NCBI GenBank assembly: GCA_934699095.1
Contig: CAKUVI010000004.1
Span: 1-64,000 of the forward strand
Direction of reading: 5' to 3'
DNA from: an uncultured Bacteroidales bacterium
GTDB taxonomy: Bacteria; Bacteroidota; Bacteroidia; Bacteroidales; WCHB1-69
Length of the DNA: 64,000 bases
A program made the translations under genes and the position numbers. The number at the start of each line of letters is the position of its first letter. The stretch's first letter is position 1. The notes below the pieces were generated by a model that worked only from the letters and a program-made list of their open reading frames with translations, did not search any database and was not told the DNA's origin. This document shows positions 16,891-25,847 of this stretch, piece by piece.

Positions 16891-19365
16891 TTAGGCAACT
16901 TCCTTTTTCCTGCCCCGATAATACCACACTAAACTCCCGGCCAACGCCAAAACAAACACTATAGAACAAATCAGTGAGACTCTGTCTAACTTGTGCATCA
17001 ACGGAGCTTCATTCCTGAACTTGATCTTGTGTTCGCCGGCGGGAACAACCATGGCACGCAATATGTAATTTGCCCGCATGTACTCAGCCGGCTTGCCATC
17101 AATGTAGGCACGCCAATCAGGAGCATAGTAAACTTCAGAGAAAACAGCTAACTGATCCTTGTTTGTCTTTGTCCTATATACCACATAATCAGGATTATAT
17201 GGTTTCTGGTGTTCCATAATAATCAAGGAAAGACTGTCACGATCCAAATTTTTACCCTTTAACTGACTTCCAAACCTCTTGTCTATGATTGCAGTATCGG
17301 CCGGACCAAAGTTGTTTAATGCCAAAATTTCCGCATTTGCATCGTCAACCAACTGATATTTGTCAACGAACCAAGCATTGCCTAAAGCTTCAGGATTACG
17401 TTGTATATTAGGCTGGCCATTTTGTCCTTGCATAACGAAATATCTGGCATTCAACATATTAAGAACATCTAAATTGATATGTTGTGAAAGATAGAAATCA
17501 ATAATATCCTGATAGCGACGCAGTTTGGCAGCGTTATAGCCACCGATTTGATGATGAAAAGCTGAAGGCTGAGAATCATTGAAAGTGTTTACTGACATGT
17601 CAAACACACGGTAATCCTCGTCCTTGAACTGGGCAGCGTATTGGTCAAGAAGTTCATCAACCTGAGACGGTTTGATCTTCGCTCTTCTTTCAGAAACGAA
17701 ATTAGAATCGTTGAGATATCGGCGATCGACTCCCCAAAGATCGAAAACCACCAAGCAGGCAAGCACACCGATGATGATTCCTGACTGTTTGATTTTTTCA
17801 TTTATATACAGCCACAAAAGTACAGCTGAGATGAGTATAAGGATAACAGAACGCCAAGAATCGGACATGAAGAGCGCTTTTCGGTCTTTAACGAGAACAT
17901 CTTGGATGGTGTTCCATTGCGGGCCATACTGCGCAGCCATCTGGGCATCTGAAGCGCCGGAGAAGCTCATATTGCCTGACAAAAGCATCATAAGAAGGAT
18001 TAATCCTGTAGTGATTCCGAATGAAACATACAAACCTATGTTGAGTTTTTTCTTGTCAACGGGGTTTTCTTTATCGAAGATGTTCTTTAATGCAAGCACC
18101 GCCATCATAACCATAGTCACATTGGCTATCACTAAGCTCATGGAAGGAGTGCGGAACTTATTGTAAAGAGGAAGATTGTCAAACAGGAAACCGTTGAAAC
18201 CCATAAGGTTCTTACCCCAGGCCATCATGATGGAAAGGATGGTGGCGAGTAATATCCACCAACGTTCGGGACCTTTCACCACGAACATACCCAACACAAA
18301 CAGGAAGATGATGATGGCTCCGAAATATACCGGGCCGGACGTGAAGGGCTGGTCGCCCCAATAGAGAGGAGCCTGCTCCTGGCGGAAGTTCTTGTAGAAT
18401 TCAGAATCTTTGCCAACTGTTTCCCCGGATCCACCGCCGTACGCACCAGGAACGAGGAGTGTGTAGGTCTCGCCCTTGCCGTAGCTCCACGCAAAAGCAT
18501 AATCCCTGTCTAATCCGTTGGAAGCGGCAATAGACTTCGGCTCACCATCCTTATACAGATCTTCAGGGGTCACGGTTATCTCTGAGCCACCGCGCATTGT
18601 GTATTTCACATATTCTTGGTTTATGAAAAGCAAGCGGGCATTGACCCCAACCGCAAAGACACAACCGATTAACAAAATGACTACACCCACGAAAAGAGGT
18701 TTCAAAGCCTTGTCCTTGATAGCATATACGAAATAGACCAAACCTAAAATAATACCGATAAGCATGGTATAATAGGTGATTTGGATATGGTTGCAGGCAA
18801 TTTGAATGCCCAACGCAGTGGCGAACAAAATGCCGCCCCACAGATATTTTCTCTTCTGCAAAATCAGCAGCATGCCTCCAATTATGGGTGCCATCATCGA
18901 CATTGCCTGCGCCTTTGTAATATGCCCGGCCTCAATTATGATGATATTATAGCTCCCCAATCCGAATGCCAAAGCACCGAGCAGACTTAACCAAGGAGAT
19001 ACACCTATTGCAATTAAAGCGGCATAAAAACCCAATAAATACAAGAAAACTACTCCTAAATCCCCACTTCGATCCACAAAATTCAGAGTAAGCACGTTTT
19101 TAATTTTGTTGAACACCGATTTTGTTGGCGGCGCCGTCACCTGATAAGATGGCATTCCACTGAACATAGAGCTCGTCCATGTAGTGTATTCGCCGGTTTT
19201 ATCGCGGAAGTCATGTTGTTCTTTGGCCATGGCTTTCCATTTTAGAGTATCCCCTTGCAGGATGACTTTATTGTCGAAAACAGGCGACATATATGCAGCT
19301 GCCACCATGAATAAGAAGAGTACGATTCCGCAATGGATGAGAATTTTCTTGAAAATAGGCTTCAT
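16891..19365 (-). CDS. YfhO-family membrane protein
   Basis: An 824-residue polytopic protein matching the YfhO family (PF09586), a GT-C-like group linked to lipoteichoic-acid or lipid-linked glycosylation in Firmicutes and common but uncharacterised in Bacteroidetes. The N-terminal segment (HCGIVLFLFMVAAAYMSPVF) leads into about 12 membrane spans up to residue 560. The large outer loop contains YTTWTSSMFSGMPSYQV, with an acidic GDTLKWK motif nearby. The soluble C-terminal domain (about 560-790) has VYYAPDWRAYIDGKPAEYMR, and one last span follows. It has its own promoter (19399-19408) divergent from the ATPase gene. Confidence 0.88.
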   Translation of the reverse strand: MKPIFKKILIHCGIVLFLFMVAAAYMSPVFDNKVILQGDTLKWKAMAKEQHDFRDKTGEYTTWTSSMFSGMPSYQVTAPPTKSVFNKIKNVLTLNFVDRSGDLGVVFLYLLGFYAALIAIGVSPWLSLLGALAFGLGSYNIIIIEAGHITKAQAMSMMAPIIGGMLLILQKRKYLWGGILFATALGIQIACNHIQITYYTMLIGIILGLVYFVYAIKDKALKPLFVGVVILLIGCVFAVGVNARLLFINQEYVKYTMRGGSEITVTPEDLYKDGEPKSIAASNGLDRDYAFAWSYGKGETYTLLVPGAYGGGSGETVGKDSEFYKNFRQEQAPLYWGDQPFTSGPVYFGAIIIFLFVLGMFVVKGPERWWILLATILSIMMAWGKNLMGFNGFLFDNLPLYNKFRTPSMSLVIANVTMVMMAVLALKNIFDKENPVDKKKLNIGLYVSFGITTGLILLMMLLSGNMSFSGASDAQMAAQYGPQWNTIQDVLVKDRKALFMSDSWRSVILILISAVLLWLYINEKIKQSGIIIGVLACLVVFDLWGVDRRYLNDSNFVSERRAKIKPSQVDELLDQYAAQFKDEDYRVFDMSVNTFNDSQPSAFHHQIGGYNAAKLRRYQDIIDFYLSQHINLDVLNMLNARYFVMQGQNGQPNIQRNPEALGNAWFVDKYQLVDDANAEILALNNFGPADTAIIDKRFGSQLKGKNLDRDSLSLIIMEHQKPYNPDYVVYRTKTNKDQLAVFSEVYYAPDWRAYIDGKPAEYMRANYILRAMVVPAGEHKIKFRNEAPLMHKLDRVSLICSIVFVLALAGSLVWYYRGRKKEVA

Positions 19366-19398
19366 ATTTCTATTGTTTTTTATTCCTGATTTTGAAAT

Positions 19399-19408
19399 TG
19401 CAAAAGTA
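19399..19408 (-). promoter_or_regulatory. -7 box for YfhO gene
   Basis: The minus strand reads TACTTTTGCA, 34 bases before the YfhO ATG. It lies back-to-back with a plus-strand box at 19440. Confidence 0.65.
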
Positions 19409-19439
19409 CTAAAAAAAACGGGTGGTTACATATTTTTCG

Positions 19440-19449
19440 TATTTTTGCA
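19440..19449 (+). promoter_or_regulatory. -7 box for AAA ATPase gene
   Basis: TATTTTTGCA lies 57 bases before the ATG at 19506 and downstream of the longer in-frame Met at 19422, so it rules out that longer start. Confidence 0.65.
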
Positions 19450-19505
19450 CCCGAAATGGCCGTTTCCGAAATGGCTGTTTCTTAAGTACAAAATTCGATT
19501 GGGAT

Positions 19506-20825
19506 ATGAAATTTTACGACAGAGAACAAGAGATAACCTTTTTGAAGGAGACCCGCGAAACAGCGAAGAAGGTGGCCCGTTTCACGGTGCTGACCGGACG
19601 CAGGCGCATAGGCAAAACCACTTTGATACGCGAAGCGTACAAAGATCAGCCCTTCGTCTATCTCTTCGTGGCACGCAAGGCCGAATCGGACCTCTGCGAA
19701 GTTTATCTCGAAGAAATCAGCGAAAAACTGGGGATTCCTACTCTTGGCAACAGTCGGCACTTCAGGGATATTTTCCGCTACTTGATGCAACTGTCGGTGA
19801 CGCAGAGTTTCACACTGGTGATTGATGAGTTTCAGGATTTTTTCAGGGTAAACAAATCCGTATTCAGCGATATGCAGAATATCTGGGATGAGTTTGAGAA
19901 GAAGTCACATATCAATCTGATTGTGTGCGGCATCGATTATTCAATGATACAGAAGATTTTCAAAGACAGGAAGGAACCCCTTTATGGGCGCAACACTGGC
20001 GAATTGAGGTTGAAGCCGTTCCAGCCCTCTGTGTTGAAGCAAATCATGGCCGATGCCAAGCCTGTCTACAGCAAGGAAGACCTTCTTGCGCTGTTCACCT
20101 TCACAGGCGGGGTACCCAAATACGTGAACCAACTGGTGGATGCCGGAGCTTTGGACAAGGATGCCATGATCCGCCACATCATCAGTCCCAACTCTATCTT
20201 TCTCAACGAAGGCAAAAACAATCTGATAGAAGAGTTCGGAAAGGATTACGGGGTTTATTTTTCCATACTTTCCTGCATTGCCCGAGGTAAAAACACCCGC
20301 AGTGAAATAGAGGATGCGATAGGCAAGGAAGTAGGTGGTTATCTGACCAATCTGGAGAATAAATATGAACTGGTCGACAAACGACAGCCTATGTTTGAAA
20401 AAAGTGCAACCAAAAACGTGCGATACGAACTGGGAGATGTGTTCTATAGCTTTTGGTTCCGCTTTCTCTTCAAATATAGCTATATTATTGAGATTGAAAA
20501 CTATGCAAAACTTCAAGAGATTGTGGAACGAGACTACTACACCTTCAGCGGATTGATGCTGGAACGTTATTTCCATCGAGTGGCCGTGGAGAGCGGCGGA
20601 TTCACACGTATAGGTCGTTGGTGGGATCGCAAGGGTGAACATGAAATTGACATGATCGCTGCAGACGAGCTGACCAATAGAGCCACGTTTTACGAAATCA
20701 AGCGACAAGCGGAGGAAATCAGCATCGGTGTTTTGCGACAGAAAGCGGAGGTGATGATGCAGGCTACCCACAGGCTCAAGGGTTATAAAATAACGTACAA
20801 GGGATTTAGCATAGAGGAGATGTAG
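19506..20825 (+). CDS. archaeal-type AAA ATPase with DUF234 nuclease-like domain
   Basis: A 439-residue protein. The N-terminal STAND/AAA ATPase domain has Walker A GRRRIGKTTL (31-40) and Walker B TLVIDEFQDF. A winged-helix middle part follows, and the C-terminal DUF234-type domain carries GEHEIDMIA and FYEIKRQ, which fit a PD-(D/E)xK nuclease core. Such proteins are widespread and often horizontally moved; suggested roles include defence and regulation, but none is established. It stands alone between YfhO and a glycosyltransferase, with its own promoter. The start was taken after the promoter box. Confidence 0.88.
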   Translation: MKFYDREQEITFLKETRETAKKVARFTVLTGRRRIGKTTLIREAYKDQPFVYLFVARKAESDLCEVYLEEISEKLGIPTLGNSRHFRDIFRYLMQLSVTQSFTLVIDEFQDFFRVNKSVFSDMQNIWDEFEKKSHINLIVCGIDYSMIQKIFKDRKEPLYGRNTGELRLKPFQPSVLKQIMADAKPVYSKEDLLALFTFTGGVPKYVNQLVDAGALDKDAMIRHIISPNSIFLNEGKNNLIEEFGKDYGVYFSILSCIARGKNTRSEIEDAIGKEVGGYLTNLENKYELVDKRQPMFEKSATKNVRYELGDVFYSFWFRFLFKYSYIIEIENYAKLQEIVERDYYTFSGLMLERYFHRVAVESGGFTRIGRWWDRKGEHEIDMIAADELTNRATFYEIKRQAEEISIGVLRQKAEVMMQATHRLKGYKITYKGFSIEEM

Positions 20826-20925
20826 CGGGCGGAAATCTATTACTTGGACAAACTGGCATGTGTTCTTGTGGAAGATGAGAACGGATGGGCCGCTTGAACA
20901 GGGATTAGCATATTGGAAATTTGTG

Positions 20926-20935
20926 TATTTTTGCA
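20926..20935 (+). promoter_or_regulatory. -7 box for glycan cluster glycosyltransferase
   Basis: TATTTTTGCA lies 17 bases before the ATG at 20952, which excludes the longer in-frame start at 20913. Confidence 0.65.
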
Positions 20936-20951
20936 ATTATTTATTATCGTA

Positions 20952-22079
20952 ATGAAGATCATCATTCTTGGAACGGCGTATCCCTATCGAGGTGGATTGG
21001 CAGCGTTCAACGAACGCCTTGCCCGCGAATACCTAAACCAGGGCCATGAGGTGGAAATCTACACTTTCACCCACCAATATCCTGATTTTCTGTTCCCGGG
21101 CAAAACCCAATACAGCACCGATCCTGCGCCGAAAGACTTGAAAATTGTGCGCAAATTGCACTCCTACAATCCCTTTAACTGGTTCAAGGTGGGGCGCGAA
21201 ATCAAACGTAAGAAACCCGACCTTATGATTACCAAGTTCTGGTTGCCATTTATGGCCCCATGCTTCGGTACTATCGCCCGAATTGTCCGTCGCAACAAAC
21301 ACACACAGCTGGTTTCAATACTTGACAACGTCATCCCGCACGAACACAGGATAGGCGACAAGATGTTTGTACGATACTTCATCCGTCCAACTGACAGTTT
21401 TGTGGCTATGTCCAAGTCTGTACTATCCGACCTGCGACTTTTCACGGCCGAAAAGCCTGCAGTCTTCAGTCCGCATCCGCTCTACGACCACTACGGCGAA
21501 CGACTCAACCGCGAAACCGCCCTCTCAATGCTGAACCTTGACGCCGACAACCGATACGTGCTATTCTTCGGCTTTATCCGCGGCTACAAAGGGCTGGATT
21601 TGCTACTGGATGCCTTTGCCGACAACCGCCTCAAAAAAGATGGGGCCAAACTGATTGTAGCCGGTGAATTTTACGGTGACCCCGAACCTTATCTCAAGCA
21701 AATCAGGAATTTGCAAATTGAAGACCGCGTGATACTCTGCACCGACTTCATCCCTGATGGCGAAGTTAACCGCTACTTCAGCGCGGCCGACATCGTGGCA
21801 CAACCCTACAAAACCGCAACGCAGAGCGGCGTCACTCAAATCGCCTTCCATTTCGAAAAACCTATGTTGGTGACCAATGTCGGTGGACTACCAGAAATTG
21901 TCCCTGATGGCAAAATAGGTTATGTGGTTGAACCTGATGCTAAACAAATTGCAGACGCCTTACACCGCTTTTTCACTGAAAACAAGCAGGAAGGATTTGA
22001 GAAAAATTTGATAGAAGAGAAGAAAAAATATGCATGGCCAGCATTCACATCTGCTATCGACAACATTCTCAAACATTAG
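20952..22079 (+). CDS. glycosyltransferase family 4
   Basis: A 375-residue GT-B enzyme. The N-terminal MKIIILGTAYPYRGGLAAFN glycine-rich loop binds the acceptor side. The C-terminal half has VLFFGFIRGYKGLDLLLDAF and the donor-binding QPYKTATQSGVTQIAFHFEK and NVGGLPEIV. It opens a plus-strand cluster with heptose-nucleotide genes, so transfer of a heptose or related sugar in a surface glycan is plausible but not shown. It ends about 100 bases before hddA. Confidence 0.88.
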   Translation: MKIIILGTAYPYRGGLAAFNERLAREYLNQGHEVEIYTFTHQYPDFLFPGKTQYSTDPAPKDLKIVRKLHSYNPFNWFKVGREIKRKKPDLMITKFWLPFMAPCFGTIARIVRRNKHTQLVSILDNVIPHEHRIGDKMFVRYFIRPTDSFVAMSKSVLSDLRLFTAEKPAVFSPHPLYDHYGERLNRETALSMLNLDADNRYVLFFGFIRGYKGLDLLLDAFADNRLKKDGAKLIVAGEFYGDPEPYLKQIRNLQIEDRVILCTDFIPDGEVNRYFSAADIVAQPYKTATQSGVTQIAFHFEKPMLVTNVGGLPEIVPDGKIGYVVEPDAKQIADALHRFFTENKQEGFEKNLIEEKKKYAWPAFTSAIDNILKH

Positions 22080-22094
22080 AAACTCAAAATTGTA

Positions 22095-22104
22095 TATTTT
22101 CGCA
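22095..22104 (+). promoter_or_regulatory. -7 box for hddA
   Basis: TATTTTCGCA, a TTCG variant of the -7 box, about 73 bases before the hddA start. Confidence 0.45.
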
Positions 22105-22176
22105 ATAGTGCTATATTTTCATTCTTTTAACATAACATCTGATTTAATAAGATAAAAAGTAATATTTGTTTATAAT

Positions 22177-23199
22177 ATGATTATTCGCAGTAAAGTTCCT
22201 TTGAGATTAGGCCTTGCCGGTGGTGGCACCGATGTATCTCCTTTCTCTGACTTATATGGGGGCGCTATCCTCAACGCCACAGTGAACATGTATGCCTACA
22301 CGACCTTGGAACCGTTAGACAATGGTCAAATTGTGTTTGAAAATCCAGCTAAAGAAGAGGTAGGAGAAACTTTAGCGGCAACCGACGAACTGTCACCAGA
22401 AGGTTATTTCATTCTTCACAAAGGTGTCTATAACCGTATCGTAAAACAGTTTACGCACAAGCCATTGTCTTTCAAAATGAGCACCTTTGTGGATGCGCCT
22501 CCCGGCTCCGGTCTTGGTACCTCTTCCACCCTCGTCGTCTCCATCCTCGGCGCATTCGTGGAGTGGCTGAAACTGCCACTGGGCGAATACGACATCGCGA
22601 AATTGGCATACGAAATTGAACGCATAGACCTGCAAATGGCTGGCGGCAAACAGGACCAGTATGCAGCCACTTTTGGAGGATTCAACTATATGGAATTCAT
22701 AGGTGACAACGTGATTGTCAATCCGTTGCGCATCCGCCAACGATATTTAGACGAACTGGCGCACAACCTTGTACTCTATCACACAGCAACCAGTCACGTT
22801 TCCGCGAAAATAATTGAGGAACAACAAAAAAATGTTCAAGCGAAAAAACAGAAGTCCATTGATGCGATGCTTGCATTGAAGGAACAAGCCTTTCACATGA
22901 AGGAAGTCCTTTTAAAAGGCGACTTAGATGCCATAGGCCAGATTTTGGATGAGGGTTGGAAACACAAGAAACAGATGGCCGACAGCGTCTCCAACGCATT
23001 CATCGATGAGGTTTATGAAGCGGCCATCTCAGCGGGTGCCACTGGCGGCAAAATATCCGGTGCGGGCGGCGGCGGCTTCATGTTCTTCTACTGCCCTTCC
23101 AACGCACGGTATAAAGTCATCGACCGCCTTGCCGAGTTCGGCGGACAGTCTAAACGCTATGAATTTGTTACAGAAGGGCTCAAAACTTGGACAATATGA
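22177..23199 (+). CDS. hddA: D-glycero-D-manno-heptose 7-phosphate kinase (GHMP)
   Basis: A 340-residue GHMP kinase that probably phosphorylates D-glycero-D-manno-heptose 7-phosphate at C1 on the alpha-anomer (GDP-heptose) pathway. The family motifs are VPLRLGLAGGGTDVSPF at the N-terminus, the ATP loop PPGSGLGTSSTLVVSIL, and the C-terminal KISGAGGGGFMFFY. The next gene is an HddC-like nucleotidyltransferase and overlaps by ATGA, which supports HddA over other GHMP sugar kinases (such as L-fucokinase). The isomerase (gmhA) and phosphatase (gmhB) are not in this window. Confidence 0.82.
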   Translation: MIIRSKVPLRLGLAGGGTDVSPFSDLYGGAILNATVNMYAYTTLEPLDNGQIVFENPAKEEVGETLAATDELSPEGYFILHKGVYNRIVKQFTHKPLSFKMSTFVDAPPGSGLGTSSTLVVSILGAFVEWLKLPLGEYDIAKLAYEIERIDLQMAGGKQDQYAATFGGFNYMEFIGDNVIVNPLRIRQRYLDELAHNLVLYHTATSHVSAKIIEEQQKNVQAKKQKSIDAMLALKEQAFHMKEVLLKGDLDAIGQILDEGWKHKKQMADSVSNAFIDEVYEAAISAGATGGKISGAGGGGFMFFYCPSNARYKVIDRLAEFGGQSKRYEFVTEGLKTWTI

Positions 23200-23903
23200 A
23201 GAAAGAGGCAATAATCTTAGCCGGCGGCTTCGGTACCAGACTGCAAAGCGTAGTCAAAGACCTGCCCAAACCGATGGCGACCGTCAACGGCAGACCGTTT
23301 TTGACCTACATTCTGGATTATCTTATTGATTATGAATATGAAAAAGTCGTTTTATCTGTGGGCTACCTTCATGAAAAAATTGTGGATTATTTCGGAAGAA
23401 ATTATAAAACCCTGGAGATTGACTATGCAGTGGAGGAAGAACCGTTAGGTACGGGTGGAGGTATTCTCTTCGCTATGTCCAAATGCACAACAGACAATGT
23501 ACTGGTTATCAATGGCGACACCATGTTCAAAGTAGATTTGACAGCTTTTGGCCGTTTTCACCAAGAAAAAAAAGGCTTGCTTTCAATTGTGCTTCGCGAA
23601 GTGGAGGATGTCTCCCGCTACGGTAGCGTTTCCGTTGAAGATAACGGCATAATTACCTTGTTCGCTGAAAAGCAGGCTTCATCAGGAAAGGGGTTCATCA
23701 ACGGTGGAGTTTATCTAATCAACAAAAAATTATTCGAAAAATACCCACAACAACAAAAGTTTTCTTTTGAAAAAGACCTGATGACCAGATTTTACACCAA
23801 AGAACCGTTCTACGCCATGCTATCAGATGGCTACTTTATTGACATAGGAATCCCCGAGGATTATGCTCGCGCCCAAACTGCTGCCAACTTCTCAAGTCAC
23901 TGA
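23196..23903 (+). CDS. hddC: heptose-1-phosphate guanylyltransferase-like NTP transferase
   Basis: A 235-residue nucleotidyltransferase counted from the Met overlapping the hddA stop; an in-frame Met three codons earlier is less likely. Motifs are AIILAGGFGTRLQSVVKDLP (nucleotide-binding loop), KPMA, EEEPLGTGGG, INGDTMF (metal-binding Asp) and FINGGVY. It likely makes GDP-D-glycero-alpha-D-manno-heptose from the HddA product. The GTP choice is inferred from the neighbour only; related enzymes use CTP or UTP. Confidence 0.8.
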   Translation: MKKEAIILAGGFGTRLQSVVKDLPKPMATVNGRPFLTYILDYLIDYEYEKVVLSVGYLHEKIVDYFGRNYKTLEIDYAVEEEPLGTGGGILFAMSKCTTDNVLVINGDTMFKVDLTAFGRFHQEKKGLLSIVLREVEDVSRYGSVSVEDNGIITLFAEKQASSGKGFINGGVYLINKKLFEKYPQQQKFSFEKDLMTRFYTKEPFYAMLSDGYFIDIGIPEDYARAQTAANFSSH

Positions 23904-23946
23904 TTTTCCACTATATTTGACTGAAACCTATAATCTTAAAACTACA

Positions 23947-24684
23947 ATGCGAACCCTATTATACATCCTTCGAACCATCAACGTCATCAAAACCATCTGG
24001 TTCAACTTCAAGGTGTTTCCATTTGCGGTGGCCAGAAAGTTTCCTGTATGGCTCTATGGAAAATGCACTTTCCGCAGCCTACATGGCAAAATCATAATCA
24101 ACGGTCCCATCTCTCCTGGAATGATCAAGATCGGTAAAAACGACCTCTACGTCGATACAGCCATCCAACAATGCATCTGGACTGTCAGGGGCACTGTCAT
24201 CTTCAATGGACCCATCAGTCTGGGGCACGGCTCCTACGTGGTGGTCTCCGACAACGCCACCTTGGAATTCGGCTCCCACGACGTCTATATCGGCTCCAAC
24301 CTCAAAATATTCTGCTTCAACCGTATCGTCATCGGTAGCAACGTGCGCGCCGCCTGGGACTGCCAGTTCATGGACACATCATTCCACTATGTACAGAACC
24401 TCAACCGCAACGGCGAAATCGCACCTCTGACAAAACCCATCATACTTGGCGAAAACATCTGGGTTGGCAACAGAACAACCATCGCCAAGGGAGCTGTTGT
24501 GCCTGATAACACTATCATAGCCTCTAACAGCTTGGTAAACAAAGATTTCTCCCAAATCGAACCTTATACACTACTCGCAGGAATGCCCGCATCTGTCAAA
24601 GCAACCGGCCAAAAACGCATCTTCGACTTGGAAATACAACGCGAGATGGATGAAAAATACAACTATGTACGCACCCATCTCTAA
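23947..24684 (+). CDS. hexapeptide-repeat acyltransferase
   Basis: About 245 residues from MRTLLYILRTINVIKTIWFN; longer in-frame starts lie inside hddC. The C-terminal left-handed beta-helix is seen in GENIWVGNRTTIAKGAVVPD, NTIIASNSLVNKDFS and LLAGMPASVKA, with the HY of MDTSFHYV as a probable catalytic or substrate site. It resembles WbbJ/LacA-type O-acetyltransferases and so probably adds an acetyl (acyl) group to a sugar of the same glycan. It follows hddC after 43 bases and precedes the ATP-grasp gene by 11. Confidence 0.82.
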   Translation: MRTLLYILRTINVIKTIWFNFKVFPFAVARKFPVWLYGKCTFRSLHGKIIINGPISPGMIKIGKNDLYVDTAIQQCIWTVRGTVIFNGPISLGHGSYVVVSDNATLEFGSHDVYIGSNLKIFCFNRIVIGSNVRAAWDCQFMDTSFHYVQNLNRNGEIAPLTKPIILGENIWVGNRTTIAKGAVVPDNTIIASNSLVNKDFSQIEPYTLLAGMPASVKATGQKRIFDLEIQREMDEKYNYVRTHL

Positions 24685-24695
24685 AACCCTCATCT

Positions 24696-25835
24696 ATGCA
24701 AATCAGATCTTATATAGCCTCTATTTACCATGCTCTTCAGCTTGCAAAAAAGTATCCGGGAAATGAACGGATGAGAGTGTTTCGCGATTTCTTGTCGCTT
24801 AACCGCTCCAAAAGCCTTACCCCAGATGAATATCACGATTTTTCTTTCGAGAAAAGAAGCGAAAAGTTTCGCCGAGATTTTTTAGGCTTGAACGAACAAC
24901 GATATTACATCGACTTGCTCAATCCCCTGAAATATTATTCTCTGGGCCGAAACAAGTATCTGGCCCACAAGATGATGGAAAACACAGGTATCAGAACCTC
25001 AGAACTGCTCTGTTACTACCAGCCTGAAGCCTGCTTTTCCTCAAATTCCGAATGCGCCGGCGACCTCGCAGGAGTGCTTGACATCCTGAAAAAAAAGGAG
25101 GTGAACACATGCGTGGTGAAAACCACCGAAAGTTCCCATGGTGATAATGTCTGGGTAATTAAAAATATTGATTATCAACAAGATAATGCAATTCTCACCC
25201 GCTTTGACGGACAGCAATTGCCACTTTCCTCTATCCTGAAAGATGAACCTCTCATCTTTGAGAGCCTGGTTCGTCAAACAGAACAATTTGCTGCATTCAA
25301 CAGTTCGTCAGTCAACACCGTACGTTTCATGACTGCACTCTATCCTGACGGTTCGGCAAAAATCATTGCCACCTTCATTAAAATCGGCAGGTCTGGAAGG
25401 TGTGTTGACAACGCGGGCGGCGGTGGAAACGTGGATGTGTGTGTGGATGTTGCCACTGGTGAAATTCAATATGCCATCCAATTCGACGGCTGGCACAACA
25501 TACAGGAAATCGACAACCACCCCGACAGCGGAGCTGCCTTGAACGGGGTGACAATTGAAAACTGGGAAGCCATTAAAGCTGATGTAATCCGTTTCCAACA
25601 GGCATTTCCTTACTGCAAGGCTGCCGGTTGGGACATTGCCATAACCGACGAGGGACCTGTGGTCATAGAGGTCAACGACTTTTGGGACCGCACCGGGCAG
25701 TTTTTTATCCGTAAAGGCTGGAGAAATGAAATCAGAGACTGCTTCTTAGCTTGGAAAAAAACAGGCAAAGACTATTCGGTAGGACCTCAACGTATGCCAC
25801 TGAATGATAAAAAAATGATTGCCAAATTCCAGTAG
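24696..25835 (+). CDS. sugar-transfer associated ATP-grasp protein
   Basis: A 379-residue ATP-grasp ligase-fold protein of the group found in surface-glycan clusters (PF14397-like). Seen features are CVVKTTESSHGDNVW (ATP-binding lysine and loop), SSVNTVRFMTALYPDGSAKI, the glycine-rich NAGGGGNVDVCVD, and the metal-binding VVIEVNDFWDRTGQFF. Such proteins probably link an amino acid or peptide-like group to a sugar, but no member's reaction is known to me. It is the last gene of the cluster and ends 12 bases from the convergent peptide-binding protein gene. Confidence 0.8.
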   Translation: MQIRSYIASIYHALQLAKKYPGNERMRVFRDFLSLNRSKSLTPDEYHDFSFEKRSEKFRRDFLGLNEQRYYIDLLNPLKYYSLGRNKYLAHKMMENTGIRTSELLCYYQPEACFSSNSECAGDLAGVLDILKKKEVNTCVVKTTESSHGDNVWVIKNIDYQQDNAILTRFDGQQLPLSSILKDEPLIFESLVRQTEQFAAFNSSSVNTVRFMTALYPDGSAKIIATFIKIGRSGRCVDNAGGGGNVDVCVDVATGEIQYAIQFDGWHNIQEIDNHPDSGAALNGVTIENWEAIKADVIRFQQAFPYCKAAGWDIAITDEGPVVIEVNDFWDRTGQFFIRKGWRNEIRDCFLAWKKTGKDYSVGPQRMPLNDKKMIAKFQ

Positions 25836-25847
25836 CAGCCCAAAAGA

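Noticed and set aside
16703..16894. Short plus-strand frame between the GT and YfhO genes
   Set aside because: It runs over the YfhO terminator and stop and has no family likeness.
19941..20936. Long minus-strand frame opposite the AAA ATPase
   Set aside because: It is antisense to a well-recognised ATPase gene and its translation has no motif.
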